From an uncultured Collinsella sp. (GTDB taxonomy: Bacteria > Actinomycetota > Coriobacteriia > Coriobacteriales > Coriobacteriaceae), in assembly GCA_947001705.1 (NCBI GenBank), contig CAMQHT010000054.1, positions 1 through 6,641 on the forward strand: DNA of 6,641 bases, given 5' to 3'. The translations under genes and the position numbers were made by a program. This document shows, piece by piece, positions 1 to 6,641 of the stretch. The stretch's first letter is position 1, and every line of letters starts with the position of its first letter. The notes below the pieces were generated by a model. That model did not search any database. It worked only from the letters and a program-made list of their open reading frames with translations, and had not been told where the DNA came from.

Positions 1-65
1 ACGCGAGCAGTTTGCTCGTATAATGAGCAACGTCGAAAGATACAAAAACCTGTACCTTTTTGCAC

Positions 66-97
66 AACAAAAAAGCCGCTCTAACCAGCGGCTTTTC
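66..97. terminator. Bidirectional intrinsic terminator (distal thrS terminator)
   Basis: A 10-bp perfect stem (71-80 with 87-96) encloses a 6-nt loop. A-rich sequence lies on the left and TTTTCTT on the right, so RNA read from either strand ends in a stem followed by U residues. On the minus strand it is the second of two tandem terminators after thrS. On the plus strand it could end a gene lying left of the window, but no coding region is visible in 1-59. Confidence 0.8.
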
Positions 98-110
98 TTC
101 TATAGACAAC

Positions 111-145
111 AAAAAAGGCGACCGCCCTATAGGACGATCGCCTTT
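111..145 (-). terminator. Rho-independent terminator of thrS
   Basis: Read on the minus strand, the arms 132-145 and 114-127 pair over 14 bp, allowing two G-U wobbles, around a TATA tetraloop. A run of six U (111-116) overlaps the end of the stem. The structure starts 22 nt after the thrS stop codon, the expected place for the terminator. The wobble pairs would be A-C mismatches on the plus strand, which favours minus-strand use. Confidence 0.9.
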
Positions 146-167
146 GTTAATTCTTGTATTGTTTGTG

Positions 168-1931
<1,764 letters not shown>

Positions 1932-1958
1932 GGGTATGTTTTCTCCTCTCGGATGCCT

Positions 1959-2001
1959 GATGCAAGTACGTGCGATGCGCTCGGCGTTTTTGACTTGCAT
2001 C
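1959..2001. repeat. Perfect 9-bp inverted repeat at the thrS transcription start
   Basis: GATGCAAGT (1959-1967) and ACTTGCATC (1993-2001) are perfect reverse complements separated by 25 bp. The adjoining pair T1958/A2002 extends them to 10 bp. One arm abuts the putative -10 box and spans the expected start of transcription. The other lies 28-36 nt upstream of the ATG. The repeat could be an operator or, if transcription starts early enough, a leader hairpin. The sequence does not decide between these. Confidence 0.5.
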
Positions 2002-2029
2002 ATTATAGGCAGGTTGCCTTGGTATACAA
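2002..2029 (-). promoter_or_regulatory. thrS: Putative sigma-70-type promoter of thrS
   Basis: On the minus strand a perfect -10 box TATAAT (2007-2002) lies 16 bp downstream of TTGTAT (2029-2024), a 4/6 match to the -35 consensus. The implied transcript starts near 1995 and has a leader of about 64 nt. That is too short for a T-box riboswitch. Confidence 0.6.
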
Positions 2030-2030
2030 G

Positions 2031-2061
2031 CGCCCGCCGCACCTTAATGGCACGGCGGGCG
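2031..2061 (-). terminator. GC-rich hairpin, possible terminator of the zinc-ribbon gene
   Basis: On the minus strand 2061-2049 pairs with 2043-2031 over 13 bp, including two G-U wobbles, around an AUUAA loop. The wobbles would be mismatches on the plus strand, so minus-strand RNA is the likely user. It lies about 105 nt after the zinc-ribbon stop codon and directly abuts the -35 box of thrS. No real U tract follows, so termination would be weak or factor-assisted. Confidence 0.45.
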
Positions 2062-2167
2062 ATTTTCTACGCATGCTTCATCGTGTGGGACGGGGTGTGG
2101 GGCGCGCGTCTGCCTTTCGCATGGCGCGCGGCGCCCGTGACTTGCGGCCGGCCCGGCGATGGATGCG

Positions 2168-2599
2168 TTACTGGATGCGAGTTCGGCAGTAGGGGCAGAC
2201 CTTCCAGTGCGCATCGAGTGGACGATGGCAGCTGGGGCACACGTTACGAACCTGGGTGTCGCACACCGGGCACACGACAAAGTCCTTCTCGATGGGCGCG
2301 CCGCACTGCGGGCAGGTGCCGTACTGGGCAAGCTGGCGCTCGCGCAGGGCCATGTCCAGCTCCTGCTCCTCGCGGTCGGCAGCGTAGGAGTGCGGGCGAA
2401 GGACCAGGTAGGCGATGAGGCCCACAAACGGGATGAGGGCGATGATGCCCCATGCCACGTAGGCGCTGGCGCCGCGGCGGCGAGCGTCGATGAACACATA
2501 GACGACCGACAGCACATACAGGGCGATGATAAAGCCAACAAAGGCATAGACGACGCCCATAAGCTGCGGCGACATGAGCTCGGAGATGTACTTGGACAT
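2168..2599 (-). CDS. Two-TM membrane protein with C-terminal double zinc ribbon
   Basis: A 143-aa protein of unknown function. The start ATG (2599-2597) has GAAAGG 8 nt upstream; an earlier in-frame ATG at 2644 lacks such support. Residues about 13-37 and 46-67 are hydrophobic membrane segments separated by a short basic loop (DARRRG). The second segment, WGIIALIPFVGLIAYLVLRP, resembles the PLDc_N membrane module found at the N-terminus of cardiolipin synthases and many small membrane proteins. After a charged linker (about 70-92) come two zinc ribbons: Cys96/Cys99 with Cys110/Cys113, and Cys121/Cys124 with Cys135/Cys138, all CPxC-type knuckles. This suggests a membrane-anchored cytoplasmic zinc ribbon, perhaps a protein- or nucleic-acid-binding adaptor. 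It lies upstream of thrS on the same strand with a 236-nt gap and a hairpin between them, so co-transcription is unlikely. Confidence 0.85.
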   Translation of the reverse strand: MSKYISELMSPQLMGVVYAFVGFIIALYVLSVVYVFIDARRRGASAYVAWGIIALIPFVGLIAYLVLRPHSYAADREEQELDMALRERQLAQYGTCPQCGAPIEKDFVVCPVCDTQVRNVCPSCHRPLDAHWKVCPYCRTRIQ

Positions 2600-2699
2600 T
2601 ACGGGTACCTTTCGGAATAGTAACAGTCCGGTCAAGTTTACCACGGGGTTTGTTTATATGGGACCACGGCTAGGGGCGGGGCCGGCGCGGACACAAACA

Positions 2700-2914
2700 T
2701 CTCAATCTGTAACAGGTGGGAGCGGAATCCGGGTCTAGGTGTTACAGATCGAGACACAGGGGCCCCTCCCAGACTTCAATCTCGATCTGTAACATCTTGG
2801 GCCCCAAAACCCCTCTTACTGTTACAGATCAAGACATTCAAAATCCGCCGGAAGGTTTGTCTCGATCTGTAACATCTAGAACTCAAATCCTCGTCTAACT
2901 GTTACAGGTCGAGA
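2700..2914. repeat. Six-copy alternating-orientation repeat array, 40-bp period
   Basis: A 15-bp motif, consensus TCTCGATCTGTAACA, occurs forward at 2700, 2780 and 2860 and as its reverse complement at 2740, 2820 and 2900. Every spacer is exactly 25 bp. The eight bases CTGTAACA are identical in all six copies, and the other positions vary by at most one substitution per copy. Neighbouring copies pair as hairpins. The third pair extends to a 20-bp stem (2855-2874 with 2900-2919), and the pair 2740-2754/2780-2794 is perfectly complementary. Spacers differ strongly, although those inside the three hairpins show faint similarity to each other. Alternating orientation and short repeat length exclude CRISPR. 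It may be an array of palindromic repeats or a multi-site operator. Confidence 0.9.
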
Positions 2915-3052
2915 CAAACGGTTGCCGTAGCTGTCGGCAGACGAGCTTGTCAACGTTGCTGGGTCTTCCCTCGCCTGCCGTTGGCGGGTATTGCGGGGCT
3001 GTTCGCCGCATTGCCGCCGCGCTGGGGGTGTGCAGACCGTAGGATAGTCTTA

Positions 3053-3067
3053 TTGACAGCCTGTCAA
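3053..3067. promoter_or_regulatory. Perfect dyad TTGACA-GCC-TGTCAA, candidate operator
   Basis: A perfect 6-3-6 inverted repeat ends 8 bp before the GGGAGG ribosome binding site of the first oxidoreductase gene. The size and symmetry suit a dimeric helix-turn-helix repressor, for example of the GntR or MarR type, but the regulator is not identified. As RNA it could also form a small hairpin close to the ribosome binding site. Confidence 0.5.
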
Positions 3068-3084
3068 CTTATCTGGGAGGCACC

Positions 3085-4566
3085 GTGGCAGAAACGTTTG
3101 ATATCGCAATTGTGGGCGCGGGCATTACCGGGTGCGCCATCGCGCGGCAGCTCGCACGCTATGACCTGTCCATTTGCGTGGTCGAGGCAGCCAACGATAT
3201 CGCGCTGGGCGCGTCGAAGGCCAACGGCGGCCTGGTGCACGCCGGCTACGATCCGGCGCCGGGCACCGTAAAGGCGCAGGTCAACGCCCGCGGCTGTGAG
3301 CTGTATGGCACGTGGGCCCAGGAGCTGGGCTTTTTGTTTTGCCGCACCGGTTCAATGGTGCTGGGCTTTAGCGAAGACGACCGCGAACAGCTGGAGCAGT
3401 TGCGAGCCAACGGACTTGCCAACGGCGTGCCCGAGCTGTCGATTATAGGCCCCGAGCGCATTCACGAGTTGGAGCCGCGTGCAAGCGCCAAGGCGACGTG
3501 TGCGCTGTGGTGCCCCTCGACGGGCTTTGTCGATCCGTTTGAAGTGGCCATCGCCGCGCTCGAGAACGCCGTCGCCAACGGCGTAACGTTTATGCGCTCC
3601 GCGCCGGTGGAGGCGATTGAGGTTGTTGGCTCAGGCGGCGGGGCCGGCACTGCTGCCGGCGAGGGCCGCGCGCGCTTTACGCTGGCGACCCCCGCTAGCA
3701 ACGTGCGCTGCCGCTACCTGATCAACGCCGCGGGCAACGGCGCCGCAGACATCTCGCATATGGCAGGCGCCGAGGAGTTCCAGATGGCCTGGCGTCAGGG
3801 CAACATCGTGGTGCTGGAAAAGGAGCCGCGCACGCTCATGCCGCTCTACCCCGTGCCGACGCCGGTGTCCAAGGGCGTTATCGTAACGGGTACCGTGCAC
3901 GGCAACACCGTGATTACCGCGACCGCCGCTGTGCGCGAGCCGGGCGACACGCAGACCTACGCTGCCGATGTCAACGCACTCCTGACCGGTGCGCACAAGC
4001 TGGTGCCCGATCTGGATACGCGTCGCGTGGTGCGTGCATTTGCCGGCGGGCGTCCGGTCATTCAGGGAACGAACGACTTCTTTATTGGACAGTCGGCCGT
4101 GGTGCCGGGGCTGTTCCAGGCGGCGGGCATTCAGTCGCCGGGCGTGGCAAGCGCGCCGGCCATTGCCGAGCGCATGGAGCTTGTGATGCGTGAGGCGGGC
4201 GTGGAGCTGCACGAGCGGGCGGACTGGAACTCAATTCGCCGCGCGCCGGACGACTTTGACCGCGCACCGCTGGCGCGCAAGGAGGAGCTGATCGAGTCCG
4301 ATCCCGCGTGGGGACAGATCGTCTGCCGCTGCGAGAAGGTGCCCGAAGCCGAGATCGTGGCCGCGATCCGACGCCAGCCGGGCGCGGTTTCGGTGGAGGG
4401 CGTCAAGCGCCGCTGCCGCGCCGGCATGGGTCGGTGCCAAAGTGGCTTTTGCCAGAGCCGTGTGGTGGCGATTCTTGCCCGAGAGCTGGACTGCGACCCC
4501 AGCGAGGTATTACTGGAGGACGCCGGATCTTGGCTGGTTGAGGGACCGCTGAAGGGGGTGCGTTAG
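3085..4566 (+). CDS. GlpA-like FAD oxidoreductase with BFD-like [2Fe-2S] domain
   Basis: A 493-aa FAD-dependent dehydrogenase of the DAO/glycerol-3-phosphate dehydrogenase family, probably cytoplasmic. It starts at GTG with GGAGG 4 nt upstream. The N-terminal dinucleotide fold reads GAGITG (11-16), with Glu34 ending the second strand. The SKANGGLVHAGYDPAPGT segment (from Ser44) is typical of the short GlpA-like group. A small Gly/Ala-rich insertion sits at about 181-195. The C-terminal domain (about 412-493) matches the BFD-like domain of GlpA: Cys414-x-Cys416, then GMGRC (Cys451) and SGFC (Cys456) as likely [2Fe-2S] ligands. An extra Cys444 stands where E. coli GlpA, as recalled, has Thr. 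It is shorter than E. coli GlpA (about 540 aa). It is the first gene of a three-gene operon. Glycerol 3-phosphate is the likely substrate by homology, but other 2-hydroxyacid-like substrates are possible. Confidence 0.85.
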   Translation: MAETFDIAIVGAGITGCAIARQLARYDLSICVVEAANDIALGASKANGGLVHAGYDPAPGTVKAQVNARGCELYGTWAQELGFLFCRTGSMVLGFSEDDREQLEQLRANGLANGVPELSIIGPERIHELEPRASAKATCALWCPSTGFVDPFEVAIAALENAVANGVTFMRSAPVEAIEVVGSGGGAGTAAGEGRARFTLATPASNVRCRYLINAAGNGAADISHMAGAEEFQMAWRQGNIVVLEKEPRTLMPLYPVPTPVSKGVIVTGTVHGNTVITATAAVREPGDTQTYAADVNALLTGAHKLVPDLDTRRVVRAFAGGRPVIQGTNDFFIGQSAVVPGLFQAAGIQSPGVASAPAIAERMELVMREAGVELHERADWNSIRRAPDDFDRAPLARKEELIESDPAWGQIVCRCEKVPEAEIVAAIRRQPGAVSVEGVKRRCRAGMGRCQSGFCQSRVVAILARELDCDPSEVLLEDAGSWLVEGPLKGVR

Positions 4567-4567
4567 G

Positions 4568-5926
4568 ATGGCGAAATTCAAATCGAGCGCGATTTATTGC
4601 GGCGTCGTAGAAGCCGTACAAACGCAAGCCTTCGACGTGGTCGTTATCGGCGGCGGCCCCGCCGGCATGGCGGCCGCGCTGGCCGCGCATAAGGCCGGAG
4701 CGCGCGTGGCCATCGTGGAGCGCGAGCAGCACCTGGGCGGTATCCTCCGCCAATGCATCCACCCCGGCTTTGGCCTGTCGCACTTTAAACAGGAGCTCAC
4801 CGGTCCCGAGTACGCGCAGCGCTTTATCGACCAGGTGCACGCAACCGACACTGCGCTGTTCCTCAACAGCATGGTGATTGGGATTGATTCAGGCGAGCCT
4901 GCGGAAGACACCGCGGTCCACACCGTCACGCTCATGAGCCGCGCCGGCATGCTGCAGCTCACCGGGCACGCCGTCGTTCTTGCCATGGGATGTCGCGAGC
5001 GCACGCGCAGCGAGATCAAGATCCCCGGCAGTCGTCCCGCCGGCGTGTTTACGGCCGGCCTGGCGCAGCGATACATCAATATCGAAAACCTCAAGCCCGG
5101 CTCGCGCGCTGTCATTTTGGGCTCGGGCGACATCGGTCTTATCATGGCGCGCCGCTGCACGCTTGAGGGGATTTCCGTCGAGGGCGTGTACGAGCTCATG
5201 CCGTACGCCAACGGTCTGCGCCGCAACGTCAAGAACTGCCTGGACGACTTTGGAATTCCGCTGCACCTGTCCACCACGGTCACGCGCGTGATCGGGCACG
5301 ACCGCGTGAAAGCCGTCGAGGTGAGCCAAGTCGACGAGCGTCTGGCTCCCATTGCCGGGACCGAGCGCATTATTCCGTGTGACACACTGCTGCTTTCGGT
5401 GGGATTGATTCCCGAGAATGAGCTTTCGGTTGCCGCGGGCGTTGAGCTTGACCCGCACACGCGCGGCGCCGTGGTGGACCAGAGTCTGCAAACGGGCGTG
5501 CCGGGCATCTTTGCCTGTGGCAACGTGCTGCACGTGCACGACCTGGCCGACAACGTGACGACCGAGTCTGAGCGCGCCGGTACGGCAGCGGCGGCGTATG
5601 CGCTGGGGGACGGCGCTGGGTCCGGCGCGGATGCGGGCGCGGGCTGCGAGCTCACGGTCCCCCCTGCCGGCATTGCGGGCTACGCACTGCCGGGACGCAT
5701 TACGGCCGTGGCGCTCACCAAACTCAACTTCCGTGTGCGCCGGCCCGTCGACGCCGCCCGCGTGAGGATCTTGGCAAACGGCGAGGAACTGTTCGCCGGC
5801 AAGGTCCGCGCGTTTAAGCCGAGCGTTATGGAAAGCTTTCCGCTGCCGGCGAAAGTCATCCAGCAAGCGCTCGACCTGGGTGCCAGCGAGATTGTCCTGT
5901 CCGTCGATCCCGTTGAGGAGGCATAG
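4568..5926 (+). CDS. FAD/NAD(P)-binding oxidoreductase, partner of GlpA-like subunit
   Basis: A 452-aa flavoprotein of the pyridine-nucleotide-disulfide reductase fold. An FAD-binding GGGPAG (28-33) is followed by Glu51 at the end of the second strand. The group-typical LGGILRQCIHPGFGL segment carries Cys63 and His65, and MGCRERTR carries Cys142. A second dinucleotide fold, GSGDIG (185-190), should bind NAD(P)H. The second FAD motif, GVPGIFACGNVLHVHD, lies near 308-325. A Gly/Ala/Asp-rich linker (about 346-358) leads to a roughly 95-residue C-terminal beta-rich domain of unknown role. The ATG lies 1 nt after the upstream stop codon, with AAGGGGG inside the preceding gene. No later in-frame start is plausible, so the 22 residues before the fold are kept. 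It probably carries electrons between the GlpA-like subunit and a pyridine nucleotide. It is not a close match to E. coli GlpB. Confidence 0.85.
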   Translation: MAKFKSSAIYCGVVEAVQTQAFDVVVIGGGPAGMAAALAAHKAGARVAIVEREQHLGGILRQCIHPGFGLSHFKQELTGPEYAQRFIDQVHATDTALFLNSMVIGIDSGEPAEDTAVHTVTLMSRAGMLQLTGHAVVLAMGCRERTRSEIKIPGSRPAGVFTAGLAQRYINIENLKPGSRAVILGSGDIGLIMARRCTLEGISVEGVYELMPYANGLRRNVKNCLDDFGIPLHLSTTVTRVIGHDRVKAVEVSQVDERLAPIAGTERIIPCDTLLLSVGLIPENELSVAAGVELDPHTRGAVVDQSLQTGVPGIFACGNVLHVHDLADNVTTESERAGTAAAAYALGDGAGSGADAGAGCELTVPPAGIAGYALPGRITAVALTKLNFRVRRPVDAARVRILANGEELFAGKVRAFKPSVMESFPLPAKVIQQALDLGASEIVLSVDPVEEA

Positions 5927-5929
5927 CTC

Positions 5930-6328
5930 ATGAGTACGAATGTGACCGAGACGCTGCAGTTCAACTGCACCACCTGCCCATCCGAGTGCCTCCTGACCGT
6001 AGAGGTGGAGCACGACGCCAATGGCACCGTGGTGGAAGTGCGCTCCGTAACCGGTAACAACTGCCCGCGCGGCGATACGTTCGCACATCAGGAGCTCACC
6101 TGCCCCATGCGCGTGCTCACAACGACCGTGGCCGTCTCCGGCGGCGACGAAGCCCTTCTCCCCGTGCGCACGGCCGAAGCCATCCCGCTGGAGCTTCACG
6201 CCCAAGCTATGGACCTCATCCGCGGCGTGGTCGTCGAGGCCCCCATCCGCATGGGCGACATCGTTCTGAAGAACCTCCTCAACACCAACATCGACCTCAT
6301 CGCCAGCATGAACATCGACCGAGCCTAA
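5930..6328 (+). CDS. DUF1667 family cysteine-rich protein
   Basis: A 132-aa soluble protein. GAGGAGG lies 8 nt before the ATG, and the ATG is 3 nt after the previous stop codon. The N-terminus reads CTTCPSEC (Cys13, Cys16, Cys20), followed by NNCPRG (Cys45) and LTCPMR (Cys58). This is the DUF1667 signature and suggests a bound Fe-S cluster or zinc. The remainder is a compact domain with ALLPVRTAEAIP and an IRMGDIVLKNLLNTNIDLIAS tail. No signal peptide or membrane segment is seen. DUF1667 genes regularly follow the two oxidoreductases in Clostridia and Thermotoga, so it is probably a small third subunit. Its biochemical role is not established here. Confidence 0.85.
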   Translation: MSTNVTETLQFNCTTCPSECLLTVEVEHDANGTVVEVRSVTGNNCPRGDTFAHQELTCPMRVLTTTVAVSGGDEALLPVRTAEAIPLELHAQAMDLIRGVVVEAPIRMGDIVLKNLLNTNIDLIASMNIDRA

Positions 6329-6361
6329 GTAGCTAATTGGGGACGGGGCTCTTTTAGCTAC
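6329..6361. repeat. 8-bp stem-loop with a GGGGACGGGGCTCTTTT core
   Basis: GTAGCTAA (6329-6336) and TTAGCTAC (6354-6361) are perfect complements around a 17-nt loop, starting directly after the operon stop codon. Nested within is a competing 5-bp CGGGG/CCCCG stem (6344-6348 with 6361-6365). The loop string TTGGGGACGGGGCTC resembles, from memory, G-rich motifs repeated between genes in many genomes. It could be a weak terminator or a repeat remnant. Confidence 0.4.
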
Positions 6362-6388
6362 CCCGCCATCCACCCGGTCCTCCTCCGC

Positions 6389-6454
6389 AGTTGCGTGAAA
6401 TACGGACTGTTTTATGGCTTCAGGCCGCTAAACAGTCCGTATTTCACCGCAACT
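6389..6454. repeat. Long near-perfect hairpin without U tract
   Basis: The arms 6390-6412 and 6430-6453 pair over 23 bp with a single extra base in the right arm (G-T-T-G-C-G then TGAAATACGGACTGTTT on the left). After a 2x2 internal loop, TGGC/GCCG adds 4 bp under a TTCAG loop. There is no T run on either side, so it is not a classical terminator. The length and near-perfection suggest a mobile palindromic element (REP or MITE-like) or a strong RNA structure at the 3' end of the operon transcript. Confidence 0.85.
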
Positions 6455-6529
6455 TATGAGGGCGCGCATGGGATGCAAAGGAGTGTCCCGAAGTGCCGGC
6501 ATAGACGATATGAGCAGGACATAAAACAT

Positions 6530-6626
6530 TGGGAGCCCCCGGCATGAAAGTCCGCGGATTAGGCCGACAATGGTGAGTGTCTAATCCAGCCGCGGCGGCC
6601 ACGCCGCATTCATGGAAGGGGCTCCC
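6530..6626 (+). promoter_or_regulatory. Structured leader sequestering the downstream ribosome binding site
   Basis: TGGGAGCCCC (6530-6539) pairs perfectly with GGGGCTCCCA (6618-6627). After a 3x3 internal loop, CATGAA (6543-6548) pairs with TTCATG (6609-6614). An inner hairpin GGATTAG (6556-6562)/CTAATCC (6581-6587), extendable by CCGC/GCGG, lies inside. The GGAAGGGG Shine-Dalgarno and the first base of the ATG at 6627 are within the stem, which would suppress translation. This design is known for the leader of IS200 tnpA. Confidence 0.55.
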
Positions 6627-6641
6627 ATGCTCGATACTACC
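6627..6641 (+). CDS. Start of an unidentified gene, truncated by window end
   Basis: Only five codons (MLDTT) are visible. The ATG at 6627 has GAAGGGG (6615-6621) 5 nt upstream. An in-frame ATG at 6612 would add MEGAP but has no ribosome binding site. The leader structure suggests an IS200/IS605-type transposase, but five residues cannot identify the product. Confidence 0.4.

Larger units (their letters stand above)
2600..3084. other. Divergent intergenic region (485 bp)
   Basis: This gap separates the minus-strand zinc-ribbon gene from the plus-strand oxidoreductase operon. It holds the alternating repeat array (2700-2914) and the TTGACA/TGTCAA dyad (3053-3067). A TATAAA on the minus strand (2658-2653) could be a -10 box for the zinc-ribbon gene, but no -35 is convincing. 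No canonical promoter for the operon was found either. The best -10-like string, TAGGAT at 3040-3045, has no matching -35. The stretch 2920-3040 shows nothing recognisable. Confidence 0.6.

Noticed and set aside
19..24. TATAAT on the plus strand
   Set aside because: No -35 can be seen because it would lie outside the window, and no plus-strand gene follows before the terminators.
1932..2030. T-box riboswitch upstream of thrS
   Set aside because: The predicted leader is only about 64 nt, and no T-box core (TGGNACCGCG-like) is visible.
2622..2630. AACAGTCCG shared with the hairpin near 6431-6438
   Set aside because: A nine-base match without flanking similarity is within chance for a window of this size.
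2700..2914. CRISPR array
   Set aside because: Repeats alternate in orientation and are only 15-17 bp, unlike direct CRISPR repeats, and there is no cas gene nearby.
3053..3058. TTGACA as a -35 box of the redox operon
   Set aside because: A -10 box at normal spacing would fall in the ribosome binding site, and no TATAAT-like string is there. The dyad is better read as an operator or hairpin.
4889..6373. 494-codon minus-strand frame opposite the redox operon
   Set aside because: It is antisense to two recognised genes with good ribosome binding sites, and its translation shows no known motifs.
6456..6524. 22-codon ORF beginning MRARMGCKGV
   Set aside because: It has no Shine-Dalgarno, no recognisable motif and is short enough to arise by chance.

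Overview
The window looks like chromosomal DNA of a high-GC Actinobacterium, most likely of the Coriobacteriia (Collinsella-like). This rests on the GC-rich coding sequence, the protein sequence character and the gene set. It is an impression from the sequence, since no database could be searched.

Layout. Positions 66-145 hold two tandem intrinsic terminators. Positions 168-1931 (minus) encode threonyl-tRNA synthetase (thrS), a 587-residue form without the usual N-terminal TGS domain. A short leader and a plausible promoter precede it. Positions 2168-2599 (minus) encode a small protein with two membrane segments and a double zinc ribbon. The 485-bp divergent gap (2600-3084) contains the most unusual object in the window: six copies of a 15-bp motif at exactly 40-bp steps in strictly alternating orientation (2700-2914). 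It also contains a perfect 15-bp dyad (3053-3067) just before the next ribosome binding site.

Positions 3085-6328 (plus) are a tightly packed three-gene operon with gaps of 1 and 3 nt. The genes are a GlpA-like FAD oxidoreductase with a C-terminal [2Fe-2S] BFD-like domain, a second FAD/NAD(P)-type oxidoreductase, and a small cysteine-containing DUF1667 protein. This trio resembles the soluble glycerol-3-phosphate dehydrogenase-like module known from Clostridia and Thermotoga. The likely scheme is that the first subunit oxidises the substrate, the second passes electrons to a pyridine nucleotide or another carrier, and the DUF1667 protein supplies a metal or Fe-S site. No glpK, glpF or glpC is visible, so the substrate and electron acceptor remain inferred.

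Positions 6329-6641 are non-coding until the last few codons. They contain a short stem-loop, a striking 23-bp-stem hairpin with no U tract (6390-6453), and a 97-nt structured leader (6530-6626). That leader would bury the Shine-Dalgarno sequence of an ORF that starts at 6627 and runs off the edge. It resembles the start of an IS200-type tnpA.
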